From positions 1 to 64,000 of the forward strand of contig NZ_JARZAI010000007.1 of the NCBI RefSeq assembly GCF_029893355.1: a DNA stretch of 64,000 bases. The letters are read 5' to 3'. The translations under genes were made by a program, and so were the position numbers. This DNA is from Kitasatospora sp. MAA4 (GTDB lineage: Bacteria; Actinomycetota; Actinomycetes; Streptomycetales; Streptomycetaceae). Below the pieces are notes generated by a model. It made no database searches and was not told the DNA's origin. It saw only the letters and a list, made by a program, of their open reading frames with translations. Below are positions 18,192 through 26,969 of the stretch, piece after piece (the first letter of the stretch is position 1; each line of letters starts with the position of its first letter).

Positions 18192-19826
18192 ATGACGGGT
18201 CCCCAGCGGCGGGCTGAGCCCTATCCTCCTGACGGGTATTCACCTGGCGGGCCGGTAGGAGAGCTCGTCGGTCCAAGACCCGGCCGCCGGACGGGCCCTG
18301 TGGTTGGGGAGGCTGAGATCGCTGTCGCACGCGGGGGCCGGGCGCTCCCTGATCGGACACCACCCGCACGGCTCCCCGGGGCTGCACGGCTCTACGTCCT
18401 GCTGATCCTGGCCGCGGCGGGCTGCTCGCTGCTGCCGCTGCTCCCCGGGACCGGCCTGCCCGGCTGGCTCGGGGCACCGGTGGACTGGCCGAAGATCGCC
18501 CTGCTGGCCTTTCTGCACGCCTGCTGGGAGTCGGTGGCGCAGGGCCTGCCGACCCCCTGCCTGCTGATGGCGCAGCAGAGTTGGGGACTGGCCGCGCGGC
18601 TGGTCGGCCGCGAAAGCGCCTGGGTGGCCGGCGGCGATCGGCGGGCGCCGGTGCGGGCCAGTGCCAACGCCTTCCTGCCGGTGCTCTTCGCCGGCGTGCT
18701 GATGCTGCCCCCGGCGGCGGCGGCCCTGGTCGCGCTGCCGGCCGCACTGAGCGGCCCCGGCGCCGCACCGCAGGCTCTGCGCCGGTTCTGGAACGCCGCC
18801 CAGTTCGCGCTGGCCGCCTGGTGCGCGGCCTGCCTCTTCCATCTGATGGCCGGCCCGCGGCTGCTGTTCGGCGCCCGCTATCCGGCCGCGCTGCTCCCGC
18901 CGCTGGTCGCCGTTCTGGTGTTCTGCCTGGTCAACGGGGTGCTGGTGGCCGGGATCCGGCTGCTCGCCGAGCACCGGCCGGTGAAGGAGCTGTGTCGCGG
19001 TGCGCTCACCGTGCTCGGCCTGCCGGCGATCGGGCACGCGCTCGGCGGCCTGATGGTGGCGGTGCTCTGGCAGGGACCGTACGGCGCGTTCGCCGCGGTG
19101 CTCGCCCTGCTGCCGCTCTCCATCTCGGCGTGGGTCTTCGCCCAGGGGCACCGGGAGCGGGTGGCACACCAGGCCACGGTGGAGGCGCTGGTCCAGGCGG
19201 TGGAGATCAAGGACGCCTACACCCGCGGGCACAGCGAACGGGTCGGCCGGGCCTCGGTGCTGATCGCCACCCAGCTCGGGATGGCGGGGGAGCGGCTGCA
19301 GACGCTGCGCTTCGCCGGCATCCTGCACGACGTCGGCAAGCTGGGGGTCGCCACCGAGCTTCTGCGCAGAAACGGTCCGCTCAGTGATGCGGAGCGGCGG
19401 GCGGTGGAGGTGCACCCGGAGTACGGGCACGAGCTGGTCCGCGGCATCGACTTCCTCGGCGAGGCGCACGCCGGGATCCTGCACCACCACGAGCGGATGG
19501 ACGGCCGGGGCTACCCGCACGGGCTGGTCGGGCGGCGGATCCCGGAGTTCGCGCGGATCATCGCGGTCGCCGACGCCTTCGACTCGATGACCTCGACCCG
19601 CTCCTACCGGCGGGGACGGCCGGTCGGGGAGGCGGTCGCGGAGCTGCGGCGGTGCGCGGGCAGCCAGTTCGACCCGGCGATGGTGGACGCACTGGTCGCG
19701 GCGGTGGGCCGGCACGGCTGGCAGCCGGTCGTCCCGGCGGTGGACGGGGACGAGGAACGGGTGCCGGACATCCCGCTCGGCGTGCCGGAGCCGGCGCCGC
19801 GCCCGCTGAGCGGCGGTCCGCGATGA
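18192..19826 (+). CDS. Membrane HD-GYP-domain phosphohydrolase
   Basis: A 544-residue protein: about 60 disordered residues, then six to eight hydrophobic helices (about 65-320), then an intact HD-GYP domain. Motifs: YTRGHSERV, GILHDVGKLG, HPEYGHELV, HHHERMDGRGYPHG and ADAFDSMTS, all present. HD-GYP domains hydrolyse cyclic nucleotides such as c-di-GMP; the ligand of the membrane part is unknown. ATG at 18192 is the first in frame; the ribosome site is weak. The stop overlaps the start of the next gene (ATGA), which encodes a related but degenerate protein. Confidence 0.9.
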   Translation: MTGPQRRAEPYPPDGYSPGGPVGELVGPRPGRRTGPVVGEAEIAVARGGRALPDRTPPARLPGAARLYVLLILAAAGCSLLPLLPGTGLPGWLGAPVDWPKIALLAFLHACWESVAQGLPTPCLLMAQQSWGLAARLVGRESAWVAGGDRRAPVRASANAFLPVLFAGVLMLPPAAAALVALPAALSGPGAAPQALRRFWNAAQFALAAWCAACLFHLMAGPRLLFGARYPAALLPPLVAVLVFCLVNGVLVAGIRLLAEHRPVKELCRGALTVLGLPAIGHALGGLMVAVLWQGPYGAFAAVLALLPLSISAWVFAQGHRERVAHQATVEALVQAVEIKDAYTRGHSERVGRASVLIATQLGMAGERLQTLRFAGILHDVGKLGVATELLRRNGPLSDAERRAVEVHPEYGHELVRGIDFLGEAHAGILHHHERMDGRGYPHGLVGRRIPEFARIIAVADAFDSMTSTRSYRRGRPVGEAVAELRRCAGSQFDPAMVDALVAAVGRHGWQPVVPAVDGDEERVPDIPLGVPEPAPRPLSGGPR

Positions 19827-21490
19827 GGGCGCGACGCGTACCGATCGAGGTGCTGAGCAGGGCGGGACAGGTTCGCCGGGTGCGCGGCCGGGCTGCGGCC
19901 GGAGCCGGCGGCGCGCCCGCGGTGCAGGCCGTGGCGCTGGTGCTGCTGGCGGTGGCGGTCGGGTCGGTGGCGGTGGGCGGGGTGGCGGACCCCCGGGTGG
20001 CGGGCGCCTTCGCGGCGCTGATCGCGGTCGGCGAGGCCGCCCGGATCGGCCATCCGGGCGGTCGCGAGCAGGCTCCGCTCGGAGCGGCGGCGGCGCTCGC
20101 GTACGCGCTGCTGGGGCCGCTGCGCGGGCTCCCCACGGGGCACGGCGTCCTCCAGGTGGTGGCGGTGACCGCGACGGGGCTGGCCGGCGGCGCGCTGCTG
20201 CGGGCCTCGGTGCTGCCGTGGCTGCGCGGCCGGACGGGCGGGTGGGCCGGTCGCGGCGGCCGTCCGGGCGGCGCGGGCAGCGTCCCGCGGCCCAGGCGCT
20301 CGCCGCCGATCGGGCACCCGCGGCACCTCCAGCCGAGGCAGCATCGGCACGCGCCGCACCAGCCGCACCACCCGCTGAACCTCCGGCGGCGACGACAGGG
20401 CCGGGGCACCGGCGCGCTGCGGCACCGGCTGCCCGGCGCGCCCCGCCGCGACGAGGCCGCCCGGCGGCTGCTCGCGGTCGCCTTCGCCGCCACGCTCTTC
20501 CAGCCGCTCTACAACGGCGGCGCGCTGGACCGCCTCCCGCTGGCCGGGCCCGCGTACGGCGTCTTCCTGACCGCCGTGGCGGCGCTCGCCGCGCTCTGCG
20601 ACGCCGTACTGGCCGCGTTCCAGCAGCGCGACCGGGACTGCCCGGTACTGCCGGACGCCCGCGGCGGGAGCCGGCGCTTCGGCGCGGTGCTGGAGGACGA
20701 GCTGCGCGCGCTGCCCGGCATCGGCTCCGCGATCGCCGCCACCGGGATGCTGGTCAGCCTCGCGGCGGGCGAGGTCGGACTGTGGGCCCTGCCGGTGTTC
20801 TGCGCCCCGCTGCTGCTGGCCCAGGCGTCCTTTCGCCGGGCCGCCGCGATCCGCGCCACCTACCGGCAGACCATCGCCACGCTGGCCCGTGCCACCGAGG
20901 TGGCGGGGTACACGGCGCCCGGCCACGCCCGCCGGGTCGCGGACACGGCGTGCGCGCTTGGGCGCGAGCTGGGGCTGACCTCCCGGGAGCTCGCCCTGTT
21001 GGAGCACGCCGCACTGATGCACGACATCGGCCAGCTCTCGCTGGTCGAGCCGGTCCCGGACGGCGCCACCGCCACCCTTCCGGACGCCGAGCAGCAGCGG
21101 ATCGCCAGGCTCGGCAGCGAGGTGATCCGGCGCACCGGCGTCCCGGCGCAGGTCGCCGAGCAGGTCGCCAGGCTGGCCGACCCGCCGCGCGGCCCGGACG
21201 GCCGTACCGACCGCACCCTGCCGCTGGCCGCGCGGATCATCCGGGTGGCCAACGCCCACGACGACCTGCTCGACCGGTCCGCCCCGGCCGGGCGGGCCCG
21301 CGTGCTGGCCGTGCTGCGCGCCCAGGGCGACGGCACCTACGACCCGCTGGTGGTGGAGGCACTGGCCCGGCTCGGCCCGGGCGCCGGCGCCTTCGCCACG
21401 GCGGCGCCCGCGCGGCGGCCCTCCGTCCGGGCCCGTCCACCGGCGGCGGAGGGCGGCCACGGAAGTGCTGGACGGCGGGAGCGCACGTGA
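19823..21490 (+). CDS. Membrane protein with degenerate HD-GYP domain
   Basis: A 555-residue partner of the preceding HD-GYP protein, translationally coupled by a 4-nt overlap. Hydrophobic helices flank an Arg/His/Pro-rich stretch (about residues 130-215). The C-terminal domain keeps GHARRVADT and the HD pair in ALMHDIGQL, but the GYP signature is replaced by a segment reading RLADPPRGPDGRTDRTLPL and one metal His is missing. It is therefore probably not catalytic and may regulate its neighbour. Third-position G/C content supports one continuous frame, including the odd basic stretch. Confidence 0.82.
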   Translation: MRARRVPIEVLSRAGQVRRVRGRAAAGAGGAPAVQAVALVLLAVAVGSVAVGGVADPRVAGAFAALIAVGEAARIGHPGGREQAPLGAAAALAYALLGPLRGLPTGHGVLQVVAVTATGLAGGALLRASVLPWLRGRTGGWAGRGGRPGGAGSVPRPRRSPPIGHPRHLQPRQHRHAPHQPHHPLNLRRRRQGRGTGALRHRLPGAPRRDEAARRLLAVAFAATLFQPLYNGGALDRLPLAGPAYGVFLTAVAALAALCDAVLAAFQQRDRDCPVLPDARGGSRRFGAVLEDELRALPGIGSAIAATGMLVSLAAGEVGLWALPVFCAPLLLAQASFRRAAAIRATYRQTIATLARATEVAGYTAPGHARRVADTACALGRELGLTSRELALLEHAALMHDIGQLSLVEPVPDGATATLPDAEQQRIARLGSEVIRRTGVPAQVAEQVARLADPPRGPDGRTDRTLPLAARIIRVANAHDDLLDRSAPAGRARVLAVLRAQGDGTYDPLVVEALARLGPGAGAFATAAPARRPSVRARPPAAEGGHGSAGRRERT

Positions 21491-21736
21491 ACCACCGTGC
21501 AGGGAGCGGACCCTGCCGCTGCCGTGGTTGGATGCGGTCGTAGCGTGGAACACCCGATCCGGGGCCTTCGTGCCCCCGGCGCCGGCCGCCAGGCCGGACC
21601 GCCGGTGGCGGCAGCGGTGTCGGGCAGCGGGAACCGTGCGGGACGCGGGTCGGCAGGCCCCTGGCAGAAACCAGCCGGGAGCGGCCGGACCCCCGGCAGG
21701 ATTCAGCAGGACCGAGCGGACAGGCGGCAGGGCAAC

Positions 21737-22726
21737 GTGAAGATCTTCCACCGGGCACGGCACCGGCCGTCCGCCACCTGGCGGCAGACGACCGACCGGG
21801 CCTTCACGCTGATCGGCAACGGCCGGTACGAGGACGCCGGCGCGCTGCTGGTGATGGCCGCAGACCTGGAGCCCTGGCTCTCCGACTCCTGGTTCAACCT
21901 GGCCCTGCTGCACAAGTTCCGGCGGGACTGGGAGCAGGCCCGGGCGGCCGGCCTGCGCGCCGTCGCGCTGCTCGACCGCGACCACGGCGCCCCCGACTGG
22001 TGGAACCTCGGCATCACCGCCACCGCCCTGCAGGACTGGCCGCTGGCCCGCCGGGCCTGGCAGGCGTACGGGCTGCGGCTGCCCAGCGGGCCGGGCGCGG
22101 CGCCGGACGAACCGGTCCGCCTCGACCTCGGCACCACCCCGGTCCGGCTCTCCCCGGAGGGCGAGTCGGAGGTGGTCTGGGGGCGCCGGCTGGACCCGTC
22201 CCGGGTCGAGGTGCTCTCCATCCCGCTGCCCTCCTCCGGCCGCCGCTGGGGCGAGGTGGTGCTGCACGACGGCGCGCCGCACGGCGAGCGGGTGGCGAAC
22301 GGCACGGCGTTCCCGGTCTTCGACGAGATCGAGCTCTGGGCCCCCTCGCCGGTGCCGACGTACGTGGTGCTGCTCCAGGCCGCCACCGAGGCCGACCGGG
22401 ACGCGCTGGAGCGCCTGGTCGCCGACGCCGGGTACGCGGCGGAGGACTGGACGTCCTCGGTCCGGCTGCTCTGCCGGGCCTGCTCGGAGAGCCGGATGGT
22501 CACCGACGACGGCCGTACCGTGCACCACGACCCGCACGACGACGGCGACGAGGCGCACCCCGGCCACCTCAGCCACCTCAGCCAGGGCAGCGGCGGGATG
22601 GCCTGGCTGGTCGAGCGGGAGTGCGGCATCGCGGCGCCGGCCGGGCTGGTCCGGCTGCTGCTGGACCGCTGGGCGGCGGCCTCGCCGTCCACCCGGGCCT
22701 ACCGCGACCTCGAAGAGGTCTGCTGA
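21737..22726 (+). CDS. TPR-repeat protein of unknown function
   Basis: A 329-residue protein. Residues about 15-120 contain three TPR-like helix pairs (GRYEDAGALLVMAADLEP, SWFNLALLHKFRRDWEQA, DWWNLGITATALQDWPLA); the remainder is a conserved actinobacterial domain with a possible metal site (CRACSESR and HHDPHDDGDEAHPGH). GTG at 21737 (VKIFHRARH) after GGCAGGG is chosen over a longer frame whose extra 80 residues look non-coding. The 246 bp before it has no clear feature. The role is unknown; it sits between the HD-GYP pair and def. Confidence 0.78.
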   Translation: MKIFHRARHRPSATWRQTTDRAFTLIGNGRYEDAGALLVMAADLEPWLSDSWFNLALLHKFRRDWEQARAAGLRAVALLDRDHGAPDWWNLGITATALQDWPLARRAWQAYGLRLPSGPGAAPDEPVRLDLGTTPVRLSPEGESEVVWGRRLDPSRVEVLSIPLPSSGRRWGEVVLHDGAPHGERVANGTAFPVFDEIELWAPSPVPTYVVLLQAATEADRDALERLVADAGYAAEDWTSSVRLLCRACSESRMVTDDGRTVHHDPHDDGDEAHPGHLSHLSQGSGGMAWLVERECGIAAPAGLVRLLLDRWAAASPSTRAYRDLEEVC

Positions 22727-22818
22727 CCCTTCGCCCGCCTGGTGTAAGGATCACCGGAGTCGGCGGAGCCGTACGCTAGGGGCTGTCACCCGGAGAGCCC
22801 TAGAAAGCGACAGTAGCG

Positions 22819-23472
22819 ATGGCCGATCAGCACGACCACACGCACGACCACGACCACGCGCACGACCACGACCACGACCATGGCGCGGCCGATGCGCCGG
22901 TCAAGGTGGTCGGCGAGGAGCCCGACCTCTCCAAGGGCACCGCGCGCCCCATCACGGTGGTCGGCAACCCGGTCCTGCACCGGGAGTGCAGGACCGTCAC
23001 GGAGTTCGACGCGGACCTCGCGGCTCTGATCGACGACATGTTCGTCTCGATGTACGCGGCCGAGGGCGTCGGCCTGGCGGCCAACCAGATCGGCGTGGAC
23101 GCCAAGGTGTTCGTCTACGACTGCCCGGACGACGACGGCGTGCGGCACATCGGCCACGTGGTCAACCCGGTGCTGGTGGACCTCCCGGTCGACCGCCGGA
23201 CGCTGGACGACGGCACCGAGGGCTGCCTCTCGGTCCCCACCGCCTACGCCGAGCTGGCCCGCCCGGACTACGCCGCGGTGACCGGCCAGGACAAGGACGG
23301 CAACCCGATCCGGGTGGAGGGCAACGGCTTCTTCGCCCGCTGCCTCCAGCACGAGACCGACCACCTGTTCGGCTTCCTCTACATCGACAAGCTCTCCAAG
23401 CGGGACCGCAAGGACGCGCTGAAGCAGATGGCCGAGGGAACCGCCAAGTACGCCACGGTGCCCAACAACTGA
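22819..23472 (+). CDS. def: Peptide deformylase with His-Asp-rich N-terminal tail
   Basis: Removes the formyl group from nascent proteins. All three motifs are present: [17 protein letters not shown] (metal Cys) and QHETDH (catalytic HExxH type). Before the enzyme domain (from about residue 42) lies a tail in which His occupies every odd position from 5 to 21, mostly alternating with Asp: nine His in 17 residues, encoded by a CACGAC-type tandem repeat (about 22831-22881). Such tails bind nickel, zinc or iron in metal chaperones; here one is fused to a metalloenzyme. ATG at 22819 has a weak ribosome site (GAAAG), but no internal start is better. Confidence 0.94.
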   Translation: MADQHDHTHDHDHAHDHDHDHGAADAPVKVVGEEPDLSKGTARPITVVGNPVLHRECRTVTEFDADLAALIDDMFVSMYAAEGVGLAANQIGVDAKVFVYDCPDDDGVRHIGHVVNPVLVDLPVDRRTLDDGTEGCLSVPTAYAELARPDYAAVTGQDKDGNPIRVEGNGFFARCLQHETDHLFGFLYIDKLSKRDRKDALKQMAEGTAKYATVPNN

Positions 23473-23626
23473 CGCTCGGCGGGCGGGGGTTCGCGGGTGC
23501 GGGCCCCCGTCCGGCGTGACGGTGCAGCAGTTCTGTGACAGGGCGGTGTCCGGACCGGTATGCGCGCGTGCGTAGGGTATGGCGCCAGCACTTCGTTCAC
23601 ATGTCCGGCCCAGGGGGCTCCTCGTC

Positions 23627-25879
23627 ATGCAGAGACGTTTGCGCAACAGCGCCGCCGTCCTACTCCTCACGTCCGCAGGGCTCTCCACCGGGCTCGCGAC
23701 GGCCCAGGCTGCCGAGCCCGTCGGGACGCCCGGGACTCCGCAGCCGGCCGCCGGGCAGGCTGACGCGCCGGCGGCGGCTGCTGCTCCCTCGGCCGCTCCG
23801 TCCGCTTCCGCCTCGGTGCCCGCGCAGGCCGCGCCTGCCGCTCAGGCCCCCGCGCCGCAGGCCGCCGCCCCGGCCGCCGCCACCCCGCCTGCCGCGCCCG
23901 CGGCCAGTGCACCGGCCGCGAGTGCGCCTGCCGCGCCCGCCGCGCCCGCCGCGAAGAGCGCCGCGCCCCAGGTGGGTCCGCAGCAGGGCGGCATGAAGGA
24001 CGTCCGGTACCAGGGCTACCAGCTCAAGGTGCCCGCGAGCTGGCAGGTCGTCGACCTCACCAGCGACCCCAACGCCTGCGTCCGCTTCGACGAGAACGCG
24101 GTCTACCTCGGCACCCCCGGCGCCGACCAGGACTGCCCCGCCCACCTGATCGCCGGGCGCACCGACGCCCTGCTGATCCAGCCGGCCCCGGCCGGCGGGC
24201 CGGCCGTACAGGTGGTCGACCCCGGTACGGCGCTGCCCGCCTCGGTGCTCGCGGCCGGCGCCGCCGACCACCAGCTGGAGGCGCAGATCCGCGGCACCGG
24301 CCTCCAGGTGACGGCCACCTACGGCACCGACCCGCAGCAGGTGGACCGGATCCTGGCCGGCGCGAGCGTGACGGCGGCGCCCCCGGCCGCATCCGCGGCC
24401 CCGCGCAACCTGACCGCCGCCCCGCACACCACGACCGCTGCCCCGCACACCACGACGGCGGCCCCGCACAGCGCGATGGCCGTGCCGACCACCGACTCGG
24501 GCTCACTGGCCTTCGACACCTGCAGCGCCCCCGCCGCCTCGACCATGGACAACTGGGCGGCCAACTCGCCCTACCGCGCGGTCGGCATCTACATCGGCGG
24601 CCCCGCGCAGGCCTGCGCCCAGCCGAACCTCACCGCCGACTGGGTCGGCGGCCGGGCGGCCGAGGGCTGGTCGTTCATGCCGATCTACGTCGGCCCGCAG
24701 GCCTCGGTCGGCTCGGTGCTGATCTCCGCCGACGGCGCGACCGCCGTCCAGCAGGGGCGCGACGCCGCCATGGACGCGATCCACAAGGCCTCGGCACTGG
24801 GCTTCCACCAGGGCGCCGTGCTCTACAACGACATGGAGAGCTACGACTCCGGGACCTACCGGGACCGGGTGCTGGCCTACCTGTCCGGCTGGACCTCGAC
24901 GCTGCGCGGCAACGGCTACCGCTCGGGCGTCTACGCGAGCGCGAGCAGCGGCGTTCAGGACCTGTCCGCGCACTACGCGGACACCTCGTACCCGGCACCC
25001 GACGTCATCTGGTCGGCGGCCTGGAACTCCCACCACGACGTCTCCGACGCGGGCATGGGCCTGCCGGGGCCGACCTACTGGTCGGGCGGCCGACGGGCGC
25101 ACCAGTACGAGGGCGGCACCACCGAGACGTACGGCGGGGTGAGCGTCAACATCGACGCCAGCGCGCTGAACGTCAGCTCGCAGGCGACCGGCCAGCTGAT
25201 GTCCCCCGGCCAGCGGCTGGGCCCGGGCCAGAGCCTGACCAGCGCCAACGTCACGCTCTCCATGCAGTGGGACGGCAACCTGGTCGTCTACCTCAAGGGC
25301 GGCTACGGCCCCGGCCAGGCGCTCTGGTCCTCCCAGACCTACGGCAACTCGGGTGCCTACGCGCTGATGCAGTGGGACGGCAACTTCGTCGTCTACCGCG
25401 CGGACGGCGTGCCGCTGTGGGCCAGCAACACCTACGGCAGCTTCAACGGATCGCTCTCCGTGCAGGACGACGGCAACGTCGTGCTCTACCGCGCCAACGG
25501 CACCGCCGCCTGGGCGAGCGGCACCGAGGCGGCCTGGTGGGGCGGCCCGCTGACCGCCGGCCACTGGACACAGGGCGCACTCACCCGCCTGGTGATGCAG
25601 AGCGACGGCAACCTCGTCATGTACCGCAAGCGGGACGGCGCCGCGCTCTGGGCGACCGGGACCAACTGGAACCCGGGCGCGTACGCGGTGATGCAGGGCG
25701 ACGGCAACCTCGTGGTCTACCGCGGCGACGGCGCCGCCCTCTGGTCCAGCGGTACGTGGGGTCACCCCGGGGCGACGCTGGCCATGCAGGACGACGGCAA
25801 CCTGGTGATCTACCGTCCGGGCAACACCAGCCCCAGCGGCGCGCTCTGGGCCACCGGCACCTGGACGAACGCGCGCTGA
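23627..25879 (+). CDS. Secreted DUF1906 glycoside-hydrolase-like protein with bulb-type lectin repeats
   Basis: A 750-residue secreted protein. A signal peptide ending near AQAAEP is followed by an Ala/Pro low-complexity linker (about 35-110), a small domain with paired Cys (about 118-250), a second Ala/Thr/His linker, then a DUF1906 (Rv2525c-like, GH25-fold) domain at about 290-510 (LAFDTCSAP, YIGGP, VLYNDMESYD, HQYEGG, VNIDASALN). The C-terminus (about 520-750) carries six QxDGNxVxY motifs (at roughly 547, 581, 614, 660, 690 and 720), the mannose-binding signature of monocot-type lectins. It may bind mannosylated glycans and act on a cell wall. ATG at 23627 follows AGGGGGCTC. Confidence 0.88.
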   Translation: MQRRLRNSAAVLLLTSAGLSTGLATAQAAEPVGTPGTPQPAAGQADAPAAAAAPSAAPSASASVPAQAAPAAQAPAPQAAAPAAATPPAAPAASAPAASAPAAPAAPAAKSAAPQVGPQQGGMKDVRYQGYQLKVPASWQVVDLTSDPNACVRFDENAVYLGTPGADQDCPAHLIAGRTDALLIQPAPAGGPAVQVVDPGTALPASVLAAGAADHQLEAQIRGTGLQVTATYGTDPQQVDRILAGASVTAAPPAASAAPRNLTAAPHTTTAAPHTTTAAPHSAMAVPTTDSGSLAFDTCSAPAASTMDNWAANSPYRAVGIYIGGPAQACAQPNLTADWVGGRAAEGWSFMPIYVGPQASVGSVLISADGATAVQQGRDAAMDAIHKASALGFHQGAVLYNDMESYDSGTYRDRVLAYLSGWTSTLRGNGYRSGVYASASSGVQDLSAHYADTSYPAPDVIWSAAWNSHHDVSDAGMGLPGPTYWSGGRRAHQYEGGTTETYGGVSVNIDASALNVSSQATGQLMSPGQRLGPGQSLTSANVTLSMQWDGNLVVYLKGGYGPGQALWSSQTYGNSGAYALMQWDGNFVVYRADGVPLWASNTYGSFNGSLSVQDDGNVVLYRANGTAAWASGTEAAWWGGPLTAGHWTQGALTRLVMQSDGNLVMYRKRDGAALWATGTNWNPGAYAVMQGDGNLVVYRGDGAALWSSGTWGHPGATLAMQDDGNLVIYRPGNTSPSGALWATGTWTNAR

Positions 25880-25885
25880 GACGCG

Positions 25886-25931
25886 AACGGGGTCGGCCCC
25901 GGCGGCAGTTGCCGCCGGGGCCGACCCCGTT
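25886..25931. terminator. Bidirectional terminator between the lectin gene and nrdB
   Basis: A perfect 22-bp stem (25886-25907 with 25910-25931) between convergent genes. Confidence 0.92.
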
Positions 25932-25940
25932 GTCAGTTGC

Positions 25941-26969
25941 CTAGAAGTCGTCGTCGAAGGCGACCGAGCCCTCGACGGCCACCTGGTAGGCGGAGACCCG
26001 GCGCTCGAAGAAGTTGGTCAGCTCCTGGACGTTCTGCAGCTCCATGAAGCCGAACGGGTTCGTCGAGCCGTACCGGATCGGCATGCCGAGGCGGGCCAGG
26101 CGCTGGTCGGCGACCGCCTGCAGGTACTCGCGCATGGACGCGGTGTTCATCCCCGGCAGGCCCTCGCCGCAGAGGTCCTGGGCGAACTGGAGCTCGGCCT
26201 CGACGGCCTCCTCCAGCATCTCGGTGACCTGCTTGGCCATCGTGTCGTCGAAGAGGTCGGGCTCCTCCTCGCGGACGGTGTCCACCACCGACATCGCGAA
26301 GTCCATGTGCATGGACTCGTCACGGAACACCCAGTTGGTGCCGGTCGCCAGGCCGTGCAGCAGGCCGCGGCTGCGGAACCAGTACACGTACGCGAAGGCG
26401 CCGTAGAAGAACAGCCCCTCGACGCAGGCCGCGAAGCAGATCAGGTTCAGCAGGAACGCGCGCCGGTCGTCCTTGGACTGCAGCGAGTCGATGTGGTCGA
26501 CCGCGTTCATGTACTTGAAGCAGAACTGCGCCTTCTGGTGGATGGAGGGGATGTTCTCCACCGCGGCGAAGGCCGCGTTGCGGTCCTCGGGGTCGGGCAG
26601 GTAGGTGTCGAGCAGCGTCAGGTAGAACTGGACGTGCACGGCCTCCTCGAACAGCTGCCGGGACAGGTAGAGCCGCGCCTCGGGGGAGTTGATGTGCTTG
26701 TAGAGGCTCAGCACCACGTTGTTGGAGACGATCGAGTCGCCGGTCGCGAAGAAGGCGACCAGCCGGCCGATCATGTGCCGCTCGCCCTCGCTGAGCTTGG
26801 CGAGGTCGGCGACGTCGGAGTGCAGGTCCACCTCCTCGACGGTCCAGGTGTTCTTGATCGCGTCGCGGTAGCGGTCGTAGAAGGACGGGTAGCGCATCGG
26901 ACGCAGCGTCAGCTCGAAGCCGGGGTCGAGCAGCATCTTCTCGCGGCCGGGAACGTCAGGGGTACTCAC
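25941..26969 (-). CDS. nrdB: Class Ia ribonucleotide reductase, beta subunit
   Basis: The 342-residue radical-generating subunit. Di-iron ligands are visible in FEEAVHVQFY, where the Tyr four residues after the His is the expected radical site, and in the late RDESMHMDF. The C-terminal tail ends in SVAFDDDF for binding NrdA. GTG at 26969 overlaps the nrdA stop by 4 nt (GTGA). Controlled with nrdA by the leader riboswitch and NrdR boxes. The nrdS regulatory gene linked to nrdAB in S. coelicolor is not seen downstream; a convergent lectin gene follows instead. Confidence 0.96.
   Translation of the reverse strand: MSTPDVPGREKMLLDPGFELTLRPMRYPSFYDRYRDAIKNTWTVEEVDLHSDVADLAKLSEGERHMIGRLVAFFATGDSIVSNNVVLSLYKHINSPEARLYLSRQLFEEAVHVQFYLTLLDTYLPDPEDRNAAFAAVENIPSIHQKAQFCFKYMNAVDHIDSLQSKDDRRAFLLNLICFAACVEGLFFYGAFAYVYWFRSRGLLHGLATGTNWVFRDESMHMDFAMSVVDTVREEEPDLFDDTMAKQVTEMLEEAVEAELQFAQDLCGEGLPGMNTASMREYLQAVADQRLARLGMPIRYGSTNPFGFMELQNVQELTNFFERRVSAYQVAVEGSVAFDDDF

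Noticed and set aside
20218..20470. Possible double frameshift in the second HD protein, because another frame reads as an Ala/Pro linker
   Set aside because: The annotated frame has G or C at nearly every third position here, while the alternative frame has many A or T third positions, so the odd Arg/His-rich stretch is genuine.
19604..22576. A 990-codon reverse-strand open frame
   Set aside because: It covers three well-supported forward genes with HD-GYP and TPR motifs and shows no motif of its own.
22830..22880. CACGAC tandem repeat as a CRISPR or intergenic microsatellite
   Set aside because: It is short, has no spacers and lies in frame inside the deformylase gene, encoding the His-Asp tail.
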